A stretch of DNA of 32,061 nucleotides from Pseudomonadota bacterium (GTDB lineage Bacteria; Pseudomonadota; Alphaproteobacteria; CACIAM-22H2), in NCBI GenBank assembly GCA_016201015.1, contig JACQDQ010000227.1, positions 1 to 32,061 of the forward strand, read 5' to 3'. The first letter of the stretch is position 1. Every line of letters begins with the position of its first letter. The translations under genes and the position numbers were made by a program. This document shows positions 14,312-23,170 of the stretch, piece by piece. The notes below the pieces were generated by a model, which was not told the DNA's origin, ran no database searches, and saw nothing but the letters and a program-made list of their open reading frames with translations.

Positions 14312-16722
14312 AGTTCACCCTCGGCTGGCTCAAGACCCATCTCGAGACAAGCGCCTCGCTCGCGGAGATCACCGGCAAGTTGACGATGATCGGACTCGAG
14401 CTCGAGAGCGTCGAAGACCGCGCGGCTGGGTTCGCGCCCTTCATCGTCGGCCATGTCGTCGAGGCCAAGCGCCATCCCGATGCCGACCGCTTGAGCGTGT
14501 GCATCGTCGACACGGGCCGCGAGCGCGTGCAGGTGGTCTGCGGCGCGCCCAACGCCCGCACCGGCATGAAGGGCGTGTTCGCGGCGTCCGGCACGACGAT
14601 CCCCGGCACCGGGATGCAGCTCAAGGCAAGCACGATACGCGGCGTCGCCTCGCACGGCATGCTGTGCCCGGCGCGCGAGATGGGTTTGTCCGACGAGCAC
14701 GAAGGCATCATCGATCTGCCCGCGGATGCGCCGGTGGGGCAGCCCTTCGCCGCCGTGCTCGGGCTCGACGATCCGGTCATCGACATCGCGGTCACGCCCA
14801 ACCGCGCCGACTGCCTCGGCGTGCGCGGCATCGCTCGCGACCTTGCCGCCGCCGGCCTCGGCACGCTCAAGCCGCGCCTGGTCGAGCCGGTGGCCGGGCG
14901 GTTCAAGAGCCCGATCGGCGTCAGGTTCGATCTGGCGCCGGATATTGCCAATGCCTGCCCGCTCTTCGTCGGGCGGCTGATTCGCGGCGTGAAGAACGGC
15001 CCATCGCCCAAATGGCTGCAGGATCGCCTGGGCGCGATTGGCCTCCGGCCGATCTCGGCGCTGGTCGACATGACCAATTTCATGACGCTCGACGTCAACC
15101 GCCCGCTGCACGTCTTCGACGCGGATACGCTGGCGGGCGGCATCACTGTCCGCCTGGCGCGTGCCGGCGAGAAGGTGCAGGCGCTCAACGGCAAGGAATA
15201 TGTGCTCGACGGCTCCGAGACGGCGATCGCCGACGACGACGGCGCGCTCGGCCTGGGCGGTGTCATCGGCGGCGTATCCTCGGGCTGCACCGAAGGCACG
15301 ACCAACGTGTTCATCGAGGCGGCGCTGTTCGACCCCGTGCGCACCGCAGCCACCGGGCGGCGGCACCAGATCGTCTCCGACGCGCGTTACCGCTTCGAGC
15401 GCGGGCTCGATCTCGCGGCCGTTATCGAGGGCATGGAAGCGGCGACGCGCCTCGTCATGGAGCTGTGCGGCGGCGAGCCGAGCGAGCTCGTCGTCACCGG
15501 CAAGCCGCCGGACTGGCATCGCAGCTACGCGCTGCGGTTGGCGCGCATTCACGCGCTGGGCGGTGTCGATGTGCCGCGCGACGAGGCCGTGCGTATCCTT
15601 GCCGCGCTCGGCTTCGCCGTGGCAGTGGCGCAAGGAGGCGATGGCGTGCTCGCCGTGACGCCGCCCTCGTGGCGCGGCGACGTCCAGGGCGAGGCCGATC
15701 TCGTCGAGGAGATCGTCCGCATCCATGGCTATGAGCGCATTCCGGCGGTGCCGCTGCCCCGCGACACGGCGCTGCCGCTGCCGGCGCTCAACCCGCCGCA
15801 ACGCCGGGCGCGCGATGCGCGCCGCGCTCTGGCCGGACTCGGCCTCACCGAGGCGGTGACGTTCTCGTTCATGTCGTCCGGCCACGCTGCCTTATTCGGG
15901 GCCGGTAACGCGGCGCTGCGCCTGGCCAACCCGATCAGCGCCGAGCTCGACATGATGCGGCCGTCGATCCTGCCCAATCTGCTGCTGGCGGCGAAGCGCA
16001 ACGCCGATCGCGGGTTGACCGATGCCGGGTTGTTCGAGGTCGGCCCGCAATATTCCAACGACACCCCGTCCGGCCAGGCGCTGGTGGCGACGGCGTTGCG
16101 CAGCGGCGCCAGTTTCCCGCGCCATTGGGGTGCGCCGTCGCGCCCGATCGACGCCCTCGACGCCAAGGGCGATGCGCTCGGCCTCCTGGCGGCGCTCGGC
16201 CTTGCCATCGACAATGTGCAGGTGACGACCGACGCGCCCGGCTGGTACCACCCCGGCCGCTCGGGCGTGATGCGGCTGGGACCGAAGACGACGCTCGCTT
16301 ATTTCGGCGAAATTCATCCGGCGGTGCTGGCCAAGCTCGACGTCAAGGGGCCGGCGGTCGGCTGCGAGGTATTCCTCGGCGCGCTGCCGCCGCCCAAGGC
16401 CAAGGCGTCGAAGGCGCGGCCGCTGCTCAGGCTGTCGCCGTTCCAGCCGGTGGAGCGCGACTTCGCCTTCGTGCTCGATGCCGGCGTGGCGGCAGAGCAG
16501 GTGATCAAGGCGGCGAAGTCGGCCGACAAGGCGCTGATCGCGGCGGTGTCGGTGTTCGACCTCTATCAGGGCAAGGGCGTGCCGGACGGCAAGAAATCGC
16601 TGGCAATTTCGGTCAAGCTGCAGCCGACGACGCGCACCTTGACCGACGCCGAGATCGAAGCGGTCGGCCAGCGCGTCGTCGCCGCGGTGATCAAGGCGAC
16701 CGGCGCGACGCTCAGGGCTTGA
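14308..16722 (+). CDS. pheT: Phenylalanyl-tRNA synthetase beta subunit
   Basis: The 804-residue protein has the full beta-subunit architecture. In order: B1 with N-terminal [12 protein letters not shown]; an EMAP-type tRNA-binding OB fold with [15 protein letters not shown] and VVCGAPNAR (about 40-150); the B3/B4 editing domain with [21 protein letters not shown]5 (about 400-470, ending with [17 protein letters not shown]); a catalytic-like core; and the C-terminal ferredoxin-like anticodon-binding domain with [13 protein letters not shown] and [20 protein letters not shown]. It pairs with PheS and edits misacylated Tyr-tRNA. The ATGA overlap with pheS indicates coupled translation. It ends the translation cluster; a large inverted repeat follows. 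Confidence 0.98.
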   Translation: MKFTLGWLKTHLETSASLAEITGKLTMIGLELESVEDRAAGFAPFIVGHVVEAKRHPDADRLSVCIVDTGRERVQVVCGAPNARTGMKGVFAASGTTIPGTGMQLKASTIRGVASHGMLCPAREMGLSDEHEGIIDLPADAPVGQPFAAVLGLDDPVIDIAVTPNRADCLGVRGIARDLAAAGLGTLKPRLVEPVAGRFKSPIGVRFDLAPDIANACPLFVGRLIRGVKNGPSPKWLQDRLGAIGLRPISALVDMTNFMTLDVNRPLHVFDADTLAGGITVRLARAGEKVQALNGKEYVLDGSETAIADDDGALGLGGVIGGVSSGCTEGTTNVFIEAALFDPVRTAATGRRHQIVSDARYRFERGLDLAAVIEGMEAATRLVMELCGGEPSELVVTGKPPDWHRSYALRLARIHALGGVDVPRDEAVRILAALGFAVAVAQGGDGVLAVTPPSWRGDVQGEADLVEEIVRIHGYERIPAVPLPRDTALPLPALNPPQRRARDARRALAGLGLTEAVTFSFMSSGHAALFGAGNAALRLANPISAELDMMRPSILPNLLLAAKRNADRGLTDAGLFEVGPQYSNDTPSGQALVATALRSGASFPRHWGAPSRPIDALDAKGDALGLLAALGLAIDNVQVTTDAPGWYHPGRSGVMRLGPKTTLAYFGEIHPAVLAKLDVKGPAVGCEVFLGALPPPKAKASKARPLLRLSPFQPVERDFAFVLDAGVAAEQVIKAAKSADKALIAAVSVFDLYQGKGVPDGKKSLAISVKLQPTTRTLTDAEIEAVGQRVVAAVIKATGATLRA

Positions 16723-16757
16723 TGCCGGCCAAAATTCATCGTGGAGGTCGCATAGCG

Positions 16758-16836
16758 CCGCGGAGAATTCTGGTGTAGGGGCGGGTTTCAAACCCGCCCC
16801 TAGGGTTGTTGCAACGCCGCTCCGCACTCTCCGCGG
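16758..16836. repeat. Nested palindromic repeat between pheT and the LysR gene
   Basis: The inner palindrome is 16776-16802: two perfect 13-base arms, TAGGGGCGGGTTT and AAACCCGCCCCTA, around one base. Outer arms CCGCGGAGA (16758-16766) and TCTCCGCGG (16828-16836) enclose it. The two flanking genes are convergent, so it could act as a bidirectional terminator, though T-runs are short. The inner arm resembles the arm of the element at 30880-30952, so it is probably a dispersed intergenic repeat. Confidence 0.7.
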
Positions 16837-16848
16837 TAAAATTCCACT

Positions 16849-17778
16849 TCACCGCGCGCCCTTGCCTTCCTTGAGGAAGGCACGCGCCTCGTCGAACAGC
16901 CAGTCGCGGAAGGCGGCGATCTTCGGCGTCGCGGCCGCGCTCTCTGGGCAGACGACGTAGTAGGCGTAGCGATCCGAGATGTTGAACGCGAAGGGGCGCA
17001 TCAGCCGACCGGCGGCGAGGTCGTCGGCGGCGAGCGTGCTCTTGCCGAGCGCCACGCCCTGGCCGGCAATCGCGGCGTCGATGACGAGGTTCGACCCGTC
17101 GAGCCGCAAGCCGCGCGTCGGGTCGACACCGCTGACTCCGGCGGCGCTCAGCCACACCTCCCAACGCGGCGGCGTGAGATCGTCGCCCGGAATCTCGTCG
17201 TGCAGCAGCGTGTGGTGGCGCAGGTCTTCCGGCCGGCGCAGCGGATGCGGCCCCTTGCGTAGCTTGGGGCTGCACACCGGAAAGATGTCGTTGCCGAGCA
17301 GCCGCTCGCTGCGGAGCCCGGGATAGCGGCCGCGCCCATAACGGATGGCCATGTCGACATCGTCGCGCGCGAAATCGACGAGGCGGATTGCCGAGGAGAT
17401 GCGGACATCGATGTCCGGCTGCCGTGCCTGGAAGCGATAGAGGCGCGGCACCAGCCATTTGGCGGTGAAGGACGGCGCCACGCTGACGGTCAGGATGCCG
17501 CGGCGGTCGCGCGCGCGCATCTGCTCGACCGCCGCCGCCAACCGGTCGAAGCCCTCGCTGAGCCGCGGCAAGAGGGCCTGTCCGGCATCGGTCAGTACGA
17601 CCGCGCGGCTCAAGCGCCGGAACAGCTTAGCCTGCAGCAGCTCCTCCAGCGCCTTGACCTGATGGCTGATGGCGGCCGGCGTGACGGCAAGCTCGTCCGC
17701 CGCCTTGGACAGGCTCAGATGGCGGCCGGCGGCCTCGAAGGCGCGCAGGGAATTGAGCGGCGGCAGGCGGCGGCCCAT
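16849..17778 (-). CDS. LysR family transcriptional regulator, GcvA-like
   Basis: The 309-residue protein has an N-terminal winged helix-turn-helix (about residues 5-64; LPPLNSLRAFEAAGRHLSLS then AADELAVTPAAISHQVKALE) and a periplasmic-binding-fold effector domain (about 90-300). The sequence LNSLRAFEAAGRHLSLSKAA is typical of the GcvA branch. The effector is unknown. It is divergent from the DUF1127/DUF4865 operon, with a TTAG-N5-CTAA site between them, so it probably regulates that operon and itself. LysR genes beside DUF4865 genes are familiar to me, which supports the pairing, but that is recall and not a search. Confidence 0.92.
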   Translation of the reverse strand: MGRRLPPLNSLRAFEAAGRHLSLSKAADELAVTPAAISHQVKALEELLQAKLFRRLSRAVVLTDAGQALLPRLSEGFDRLAAAVEQMRARDRRGILTVSVAPSFTAKWLVPRLYRFQARQPDIDVRISSAIRLVDFARDDVDMAIRYGRGRYPGLRSERLLGNDIFPVCSPKLRKGPHPLRRPEDLRHHTLLHDEIPGDDLTPPRWEVWLSAAGVSGVDPTRGLRLDGSNLVIDAAIAGQGVALGKSTLAADDLAAGRLMRPFAFNISDRYAYYVVCPESAAATPKIAAFRDWLFDEARAFLKEGKGAR

Positions 17779-17791
17779 GGCACCTTACAGA

Positions 17792-17804
17792 TTAGGTTTT
17801 CTAA
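17792..17804. promoter_or_regulatory. Candidate LysR operator, TTAG-N5-CTAA
   Basis: TTAG (17792-17795) and CTAA (17801-17804) are inverted half-sites separated by GTTTT, in an AT-rich patch just upstream of the LysR start. GcvA-type regulators recognise CTAAT-like half-sites. A weak promoter candidate for the + strand operon, TTGTCG (17828-17833) with a 17-base spacer to TAAATC (17851-17856), lies downstream. Confidence 0.5.
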
Positions 17805-17930
17805 CACATTATGTGATGAAAGATCGTTTGTCGCAAGCCCCCACGGCACATAAATCATAAGCCGAAGGCCACGGCATTTCGGCACATTCGCCCAGACCGA
17901 GCCATCTAGTGCTTAAGGAGAGCTAAAGCC

Positions 17931-18164
17931 ATGTGGAGCGCTGTCGAACCGCATACATTCGAAATCCTGTCGGACGCGCCCGCCGCGCGGCCGCACCGGT
18001 TGCGCACCAGGTTCAACGCCGTCCTCGCGCTCGTTGCCCTGTGGCATCAGCGCGCCCGCGAACGGCGCGACCTCGCGCGCATGACGGTATACGACCTCAA
18101 GGATATCGGGCTCACCGCGTCCGACGCCGAGTTTCTGGCTTCCAAGCCATTCTGGCGGCCGTAG
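17931..18164 (+). CDS. DUF1127 domain protein, 77 aa
   Basis: The C-terminal half carries the DUF1127 pattern: Arg-rich helix WHQRARERRDLARMT, then YDLKDIGLTASDAEFLASKPFWRP, where the LxDIGLxxxDA...PFWR core is diagnostic. DUF1127 (YjiS-like) proteins are small, Arg-rich, frequent in alphaproteobacteria and in some species bind RNA or influence phosphate and stress responses; no single role is established. It has a strong ribosome-binding site, AAGGAGAG at 17915-17922. The next small gene begins 29 bases after its stop. Confidence 0.88.
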   Translation: MWSAVEPHTFEILSDAPAARPHRLRTRFNAVLALVALWHQRARERRDLARMTVYDLKDIGLTASDAEFLASKPFWRP

Positions 18165-18193
18165 GTCGCCCGCTGAAGATAAGGAGTATCGCC

Positions 18194-18406
18194 ATGCATG
18201 ACGTGATCGGACGAAGCAGTTCACCGACGGCGAGCGCGGGCGAGCGGCGACGGATTACCGCCGCCGAGATGGATTACCACAAAGCGCGCGCGGAGCGCAT
18301 GCGGACCGAGGCGATCGGCGAGGCATTGCGTCGCCTGGGCGCTGCGCTGCGCCGGCTCGCCGCGCCGCATCTTGGGGCGCATCCCGGTGCGAGGGTATTG
18401 CGATGA
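18194..18406 (+). CDS. Small Arg/Ala-rich protein in DUF1127 operon, 70 aa
   Basis: The ATG at 18194 follows AAGGAGTATCGCC, a good ribosome-binding site. The product has a polar N-terminus and an amphipathic helix with repeated Arg/Ala/Leu (AERMRTEAIGEALRRLG), reminiscent of the small helical proteins often encoded next to DUF1127 genes. I do not assign a family. Its stop overlaps the ATG of the DUF4865 gene (ATGA at 18403-18406), so the two are translationally coupled and probably cofunction. Confidence 0.7.
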   Translation: MHDVIGRSSSPTASAGERRRITAAEMDYHKARAERMRTEAIGEALRRLGAALRRLAAPHLGAHPGARVLR

Positions 18407-19017
18407 TCGCGTTGCACTACGGGTTCCCGCTCGCCGACGGCTACGATATGGATCGCATCCGCGCGCGTGCCACCGAGAAGGGCCCGCTGTTTGACGGCTT
18501 GCCCGATCTTGCCTGGAAGGCCTTTCTTGGCCGCACGCGCGACGTGGACGGCAGCAACGAATACGCGACGTTCTATCTGTGGCGCGGCGCCGAGGCGGCA
18601 TGCGATTTTCTACTCGGTGACAAGTTCCGTGCCGTGGTTCAGGCCTTCGGCCGGCCGCCGGTGCAGTGGTGGAACGTCGCGCGCTACCTCGCCGTCGACA
18701 CCAGCATCTTGCCGCAGGCGGCGACGCTTGCCCGTCGCACTATTTCGCCGGGAGCCGATCCGGCAGCCGTGCTGGCCGACGAGGACGCACACGCCCGTGC
18801 CGGCCTTGGCCGTGACGGGCTGCATTCCTACATGATCGGCTTCGATCCCGCGCGGTGGGAGACCGTGCGCTTCACCCTATGGCACGGCGCCGCGGACATC
18901 TTCGAGCGGCCGCCGGGCAAGGCCTATGAGGTGCTCTACCTCGCGCGCGAGCATGGCGCTGCGCGCGAACGGGCGCACGTACGCAACCTTGCTGCTACTC
19001 CCCACCTGACGCTGTGA
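18403..19017 (+). CDS. DUF4865 family protein
   Basis: The 204-residue product begins MIALHYGFPLADGYDMDRIRA and contains the DUF4865 features: GPLFDGLPDLAWKAFL, a NEYATFYLWRGAEAACDFLL block, and PVQWWNVARYLAVDT. A second half ends with VRFTLWHGAADIF and YEVLYLAREH. The predicted fold is a tandem ferredoxin-like dimeric alpha/beta barrel similar to ABM or YdhR-type monooxygenases, but the activity is unknown. It is the last gene of the DUF1127 operon and is divergent from the LysR gene. No signal peptide or membrane segment is seen. Confidence 0.85.
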   Translation: MIALHYGFPLADGYDMDRIRARATEKGPLFDGLPDLAWKAFLGRTRDVDGSNEYATFYLWRGAEAACDFLLGDKFRAVVQAFGRPPVQWWNVARYLAVDTSILPQAATLARRTISPGADPAAVLADEDAHARAGLGRDGLHSYMIGFDPARWETVRFTLWHGAADIFERPPGKAYEVLYLAREHGAARERAHVRNLAATPHLTL

Positions 19018-19047
19018 GGCCAATTCGGCGAGGATCGAACCGCGGCG

Positions 19048-19092
19048 GTCGCGGAGAAGCGCAGCGGAATAGCGCCCTGCATCCTCCGCGAC
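19048..19092. other. Inverted repeat downstream of the DUF4865 gene
   Basis: GTCGCGGAG (19048-19056) and CTCCGCGAC (19084-19092) are perfect 9-base arms around a 27-base loop, between the convergent DUF4865 and PilZ genes. No T-run follows. It may be a terminator-like structure or a relative of the outer arms at 16758-16836, which share CGCGGAG. Confidence 0.45.
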
Positions 19093-19111
19093 AAGCCTTC
19101 TGGTGACGTGC

Positions 19112-19525
19112 CTACGCCCGCAATTCGAACAGCGGCGTGCGGAACTTGCGCTCGAAATAGCGATCGAGCTGCACCTTGCCGTCCGACAGGATGTGAAAGA
19201 ACTTTGCGGCCAGGCGATTCGCCTCGCGGCGCACGCCGATTGCCTCGCCCGCGACGACGAGCTCGACGCCGGCGTCGGCCACCGTCAGGATGAACGGAAA
19301 GAAAGAGCGCTCGCCGAGCTGGCCGTCATAGGGCTGGATGGCGATGCCCGAGGCGCTGATGTCGCGGATGGGATAGGTGCGGCCGGCGATGATGATCGTG
19401 CTGTCGCCGAGGCTCAGGCGCGGCGTGGCGCGGCGGTCGGCGGGCGAGGAAGGGGGCGAAGCCGTGTCGGGATTTGCGTTGGGGGAATTCGTCTTGGCGG
19501 TGGGGCGTGTGCGCTCGGCGGTCAT
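19112..19525 (-). CDS. PilZ domain protein, candidate c-di-GMP receptor
   Basis: The 137-residue protein has a disordered Pro/Ser/Thr-rich N-terminus (about 1-30), then RRATPRL, which supplies the RxxxR motif, and IRDISASGIAI, which supplies the (D/N)xSxxG motif. These are the c-di-GMP-binding signatures of PilZ. The rest is a short beta-barrel and an unusual C-terminal segment KVQLDRYFERKFRTPLFELRA. It would act as a cytoplasmic c-di-GMP effector; partner and output are unknown. No diguanylate cyclase or phosphodiesterase gene is in the window. Confidence 0.82.
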   Translation of the reverse strand: MTAERTRPTAKTNSPNANPDTASPPSSPADRRATPRLSLGDSTIIIAGRTYPIRDISASGIAIQPYDGQLGERSFFPFILTVADAGVELVVAGEAIGVRREANRLAAKFFHILSDGKVQLDRYFERKFRTPLFELRA

Positions 19526-19670
19526 GTTTGAAGGTCTCTTGCGCGTTGGTCGTGTTGTCGTCTGTGGCGAGTCGATAGTGCCCGAGCGACCGTAAAGGCG
19601 GGATTAAGGACGTCGAGGTCGCGACCGAAATTGCGGCGCAGCGTCGCGACAGAGAGGCCCGCGGTTCAGG

Positions 19671-19695
19671 CTGACGACGCCATGAGCGTCGTCAG
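19671..19695. other. Perfect 10-bp hairpin in the PilZ-SBP intergenic region
   Basis: CTGACGACGC (19671-19680) and GCGTCGTCAG (19686-19695) flank a CATGA loop. It lies about 100 bases beyond the 3' end of the - strand binding-protein gene and has no T-tract on either strand. The rest of the 267-base gap (19526-19792) shows no gene I can support. Confidence 0.5.
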
Positions 19696-19792
19696 GCCCG
19701 CCGCCGCGTTCCTTATCTTGTGAGTAGGAGTTGCGCGCGCCCTTCGATTCGCGGATTTCTTGACGAAGAGCCGCGTCACGATGTCGCGGCGC

Positions 19793-21376
19793 TTAGTTCA
19801 CCTTTACCCACTTGGCCAGATAGAAATTGTCGGCGCGATGCGTGATGTCGACGTTTCGTGCCATCGCCCAGGGAATCATCAGGTGATAGAGCGGAATATG
19901 GCCGAATTCGCCGTTGTGAATCGCGTGCGCCTCTTGGATGTACGCGGTCCGCTTCTCCGCATCGATCTCCCCCTGCACCTGCACGATGAGGTCGTCGACG
20001 CGGGGATTTGAGTAGCCCCCGGCGTTCCATGATCCGGCGCCGACCTTGCCGCGCGTCATGATGATGCCGCGCAACGTGTAAAGCGCGTCGAAGGTCGGCA
20101 CGCCCCAGGAAACAGCATAGAAGCTGGTCTCCTGCTTGGCGTAGCGCTGGAATGTGATCGCCGGCGGGTTCAGATTGACCCGCACATCGATGCCGATCTG
20201 CGCCAGCATCGGCGCGACCGCGACACAGGTCTGCTCGTAGGTGCCGGTCGGGCAGTCGAGCGTCACCTTGAAGCCGTTCGCATAGCCGGCCTCGGCCAAG
20301 AGACGTTTGGCGCGCTCGCGGTCGAGCGGCGGCCGGCGGTCGGTGTCCTTCGCCCAGCCGGTGACGTATTGCGTCCACATCGAGCCCGTGGGCACCGCCT
20401 GGCCGCGCATGCGGGCCTTGATCGCCTCGATGTCGATGGCAACCGCCACCGCCTCGCGCACCCGCGCGTCCTTGAACGGATTCTTGCCCTTGATGTCGGA
20501 ATTGGCCAACTCGTCGCTGTGCTGGTCCATGCCGAGGAACAGCGTGCGATTTTCCTGGCCGTCGATCACCTTGACGCGCGCGTCGCGGCGCAGGCGGTCG
20601 AGATCCTGGAACGGGACGAAATTGGTGAAGTCGATGTCGCCGGACAGCAGGGCCGAGACGCGGGTAGCGTCGTTGGCGATCGGCACTTGGATGAGCTGCT
20701 CGACATTCCCTTCGAACTCACCCCACCAGTTGGGGTTGCGCGCCATCACAGTGCGGGTGTCGGGCTCGCGCAGGCGCAAGACGAAGGGGCCGGTGCCCAC
20801 CGCCTGGCGGCTTGCCGTCGTCTCCTCCTTCGCCGCGAAATTCTGCGGCGCCTCGCTCTTGTTCGCCTCCGCCCACGCCTTGTTCATGATGTAGATGCGC
20901 GTGAGCTTGTCGACCAGCACGGCATCCGGCTGGCGGGTGACGATGTCGACCGTCAGGTCGTCGACCCGTGCGACGTCGGCAACCGAGTCGATATAGATCG
21001 TGTAGTTCGAGGTCGGCGCCATCGCCCGCTTGATCGAGAAAACGACATCATCGGCGGAGAACGCGGCGCCGTTGTGGAAGCGCACGCCGGCGCGAAGGTG
21101 GAAGCGCCAGCGCGTCGGCTCGACGCGCTCCCAGCGCGTCGCCAGCGCCGGCACCGGCTTCAGCTCCTTGTCGCGGGTGACCAGGCAATCGTAGATCTGC
21201 TCGAGCGTCAAATTGTTGAGAAAGGCGTTGTTGGAGTGCGGGTCGAGCGTGGTGAAGTCGTTGTTGAGCGCGACGCGCAACGTCTTTCCTTGCGCGGCAG
21301 CCGGCAGCGGCGCCAGCGAAAGGCTGAGGAGAATCGTCGCGGCCACGACACCGGCGGTCCCTATTGATTTGGCCAT
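19793..21376 (-). CDS. ABC transporter substrate-binding protein, peptide/nickel family (SBP_bac_5)
   Basis: The 527-residue protein has a Sec signal peptide (residues 1-28, ending AAAQG) and the family 5 solute-binding layout beginning TLRVALNNDFTTLDPHSNNAF. RWRFHLRAGVRFHNGAAFSADDVVFSIKRA follows as two adjoining blocks, and QAVGTGPFVLR is present. Such proteins capture di- or oligopeptides, nickel or opines in the periplasm for Dpp/Opp-type transporters. No permease or ATPase genes are adjacent, so it must work with a transporter encoded elsewhere. The ribosome-binding site is AAAGGAAATTTCA before the ATG. The ligand cannot be inferred. It is divergent from the sensor kinase gene. Confidence 0.92.
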   Translation of the reverse strand: MAKSIGTAGVVAATILLSLSLAPLPAAAQGKTLRVALNNDFTTLDPHSNNAFLNNLTLEQIYDCLVTRDKELKPVPALATRWERVEPTRWRFHLRAGVRFHNGAAFSADDVVFSIKRAMAPTSNYTIYIDSVADVARVDDLTVDIVTRQPDAVLVDKLTRIYIMNKAWAEANKSEAPQNFAAKEETTASRQAVGTGPFVLRLREPDTRTVMARNPNWWGEFEGNVEQLIQVPIANDATRVSALLSGDIDFTNFVPFQDLDRLRRDARVKVIDGQENRTLFLGMDQHSDELANSDIKGKNPFKDARVREAVAVAIDIEAIKARMRGQAVPTGSMWTQYVTGWAKDTDRRPPLDRERAKRLLAEAGYANGFKVTLDCPTGTYEQTCVAVAPMLAQIGIDVRVNLNPPAITFQRYAKQETSFYAVSWGVPTFDALYTLRGIIMTRGKVGAGSWNAGGYSNPRVDDLIVQVQGEIDAEKRTAYIQEAHAIHNGEFGHIPLYHLMIPWAMARNVDITHRADNFYLAKWVKVN

Positions 21377-21579
21377 TGAAATTTCCTTTCTTCAAAACCT
21401 GACCCAACACGCAAGTGTCCCGCAAGACTGGCCTGCAGCGCAAGGAGGCTGCGCGCCGACGGCGAGAACGTCGCCGGCGCGCCCGCCGCGACCGGCGTCC
21501 GGTCGCCGGGTTTGGCAAAAAATGTTCGCGCATGATCCATTTTAAACTTTTGTTCATCGGCGTCTTCGATAGTGGCTAC

Positions 21580-23148
21580 ATGTTGCGTGTGTATGCTTGC
21601 CTGACCCAGGAACACGATCTGGGCCTAGTCGTGCTTGCCGGGCTCATTTGCCTCTTTGCCTCGTTCGGGGCGACGAGCCTGATCTCCCGCTCCGCCAGCG
21701 CGAGCGGTCGCGCGCGCTATCTTTGGCTGGCCGCTACGGCCGTTGTCACCGGCAGCGGCATTTGGGCCACGCACTTCGTTGCCATGCTTGCCTTCCGGCC
21801 GAACCTGCCGATCGGCTACGACGTCGCATTGACCGTGCTGTCGGTGCTGATCGCCATCGGCGTTACCGGGCTCGGCTTTGCCATCGGCATGGTTGCAGAC
21901 CCCCGCCGATCGTGGGCGATGCCAGCCGGCGGGGCGATCATCGCCATCGGCATTTTCAGCATGCATTACACCGGCATGGCCGCGATGCACGTGCCCGCGC
22001 TGGTCGAATACGACATGGCGCTGGTCATCGCATCATTGGTCATCGGCGTCGTTTTCGGCATCGGCGCGCTGCGTGTGGGCCGGTATTCCGGCGAATGGGG
22101 TCGTCAACTCGCCGGCGCCGGCCTGCTCACACTGGCGATTTGCGGTCTCCATTTCACGGCGATGGGCGCGGTCAGCCTCATCCCGACCACGCTTGTGCCG
22201 CTGCCGCAGGAGGCCATGCCCTCCGAATGGTTGGGCGTCGGCGTCGCGCTGACCTCGCTGGTCATTCTCGCCGCCGGTCTGACCAGCTCGGTCATCGACC
22301 AGCGTTTCGCGGCACGGTCCGCGCGCGAGGCCGCGCGCCTGCGGTCGACGATCGCGGAGCTGGAGGAGACCCAAGGCCGGCTTGAGGCGACGACGGTGGA
22401 TCTCGAGAAGGCGCTTGAAGCCGCAGCCGCGAGCAGCCAGGCAAAGTCCCAATTTCTCGCGGCGATGAGCCACGAGTTAAGGACGCCGTTGAACGCCGTT
22501 ATCGGCTTCGCCGACGTGCTGAAGGACAGCTTCTACGGCCCGCTCAACGAAAAGCAGTCCGAGTGCATCGAGGACATTCGCAGCGCCGGGGCCCATCTCC
22601 TCGGACTGGTCAATGATGTGCTTGACCTTTCAAAGATGGATGCCGGACGGTTTGATCTCGACCGAGAAGAGCTTGATATTTCCGGCCTGATCACTGGCGC
22701 GCTTGCTATGGTTTCTCAGCGCGCGGCTGCCGCCGGCGTTGCGCTCGGCAAGGAATTCTCCGCCGACGTGCCGGGCGTCTACGCCGACCAGCGTCGCCTC
22801 CGCCAAGTGCTCCTCAATCTACTCTCCAATGCGATCAAGTTCACGCCGAGCGGCGGGCGGGTACGGGTGTCCGCCTTTCGCCGTGGCCCGTCGACCGCTA
22901 TTGCCGTCGCCGACACGGGCATCGGCATCGCGCCCGCGGACATACCGCGGGCGCTGGAGCGATTCCGACAGGTCGACGACGGGCTGGCGCGAAACTATGA
23001 AGGCACCGGGCTCGGCCTGCCGCTGTCGAAGCGCCTGATGGAGCTGCATGGCGGCACGCTCGAAATCGAAAGCGCCGTCGGCGTCGGCACGACGGTGACG
23101 ATCACCTTCCCGGCCGAACAATCCGCGGCCACCCGCCAGGCCGCCTGA
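21580..23148 (+). CDS. MHYT-domain sensor histidine kinase
   Basis: The start ATG 21580 is chosen because MLRVYACLTQEHDL matches the usual MHYT-domain beginning; an upstream ATG at 21532 would add 16 residues. Residues 1-245 form seven or so membrane helices with three MHYT-type motifs: THFVAM (His 65), MHYTGM (His 129) and LHFTAM (His 191), proposed to bind copper and sense a diatomic gas. A coiled coil (about 246-290) leads to the kinase: H-box MSHELRTPLNAVIGF (His 298), N-box NLLSNAIKF (Asn 417), DTGIGI (445-450) and GTGLGL (475-480). No response regulator gene is adjacent, so its partner is elsewhere. Confidence 0.92.
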   Translation: MLRVYACLTQEHDLGLVVLAGLICLFASFGATSLISRSASASGRARYLWLAATAVVTGSGIWATHFVAMLAFRPNLPIGYDVALTVLSVLIAIGVTGLGFAIGMVADPRRSWAMPAGGAIIAIGIFSMHYTGMAAMHVPALVEYDMALVIASLVIGVVFGIGALRVGRYSGEWGRQLAGAGLLTLAICGLHFTAMGAVSLIPTTLVPLPQEAMPSEWLGVGVALTSLVILAAGLTSSVIDQRFAARSAREAARLRSTIAELEETQGRLEATTVDLEKALEAAAASSQAKSQFLAAMSHELRTPLNAVIGFADVLKDSFYGPLNEKQSECIEDIRSAGAHLLGLVNDVLDLSKMDAGRFDLDREELDISGLITGALAMVSQRAAAAGVALGKEFSADVPGVYADQRRLRQVLLNLLSNAIKFTPSGGRVRVSAFRRGPSTAIAVADTGIGIAPADIPRALERFRQVDDGLARNYEGTGLGLPLSKRLMELHGGTLEIESAVGVGTTVTITFPAEQSAATRQAA

Positions 23149-23170
23149 TACTGCCGGCCTTCGGCCGCAT

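Noticed and set aside
19028-19046. GGATCGAACC resembling the complement of a tRNA T-loop
   Set aside because: The flanking bases cannot form the T-stem and no acceptor or anticodon arm can be built around it.
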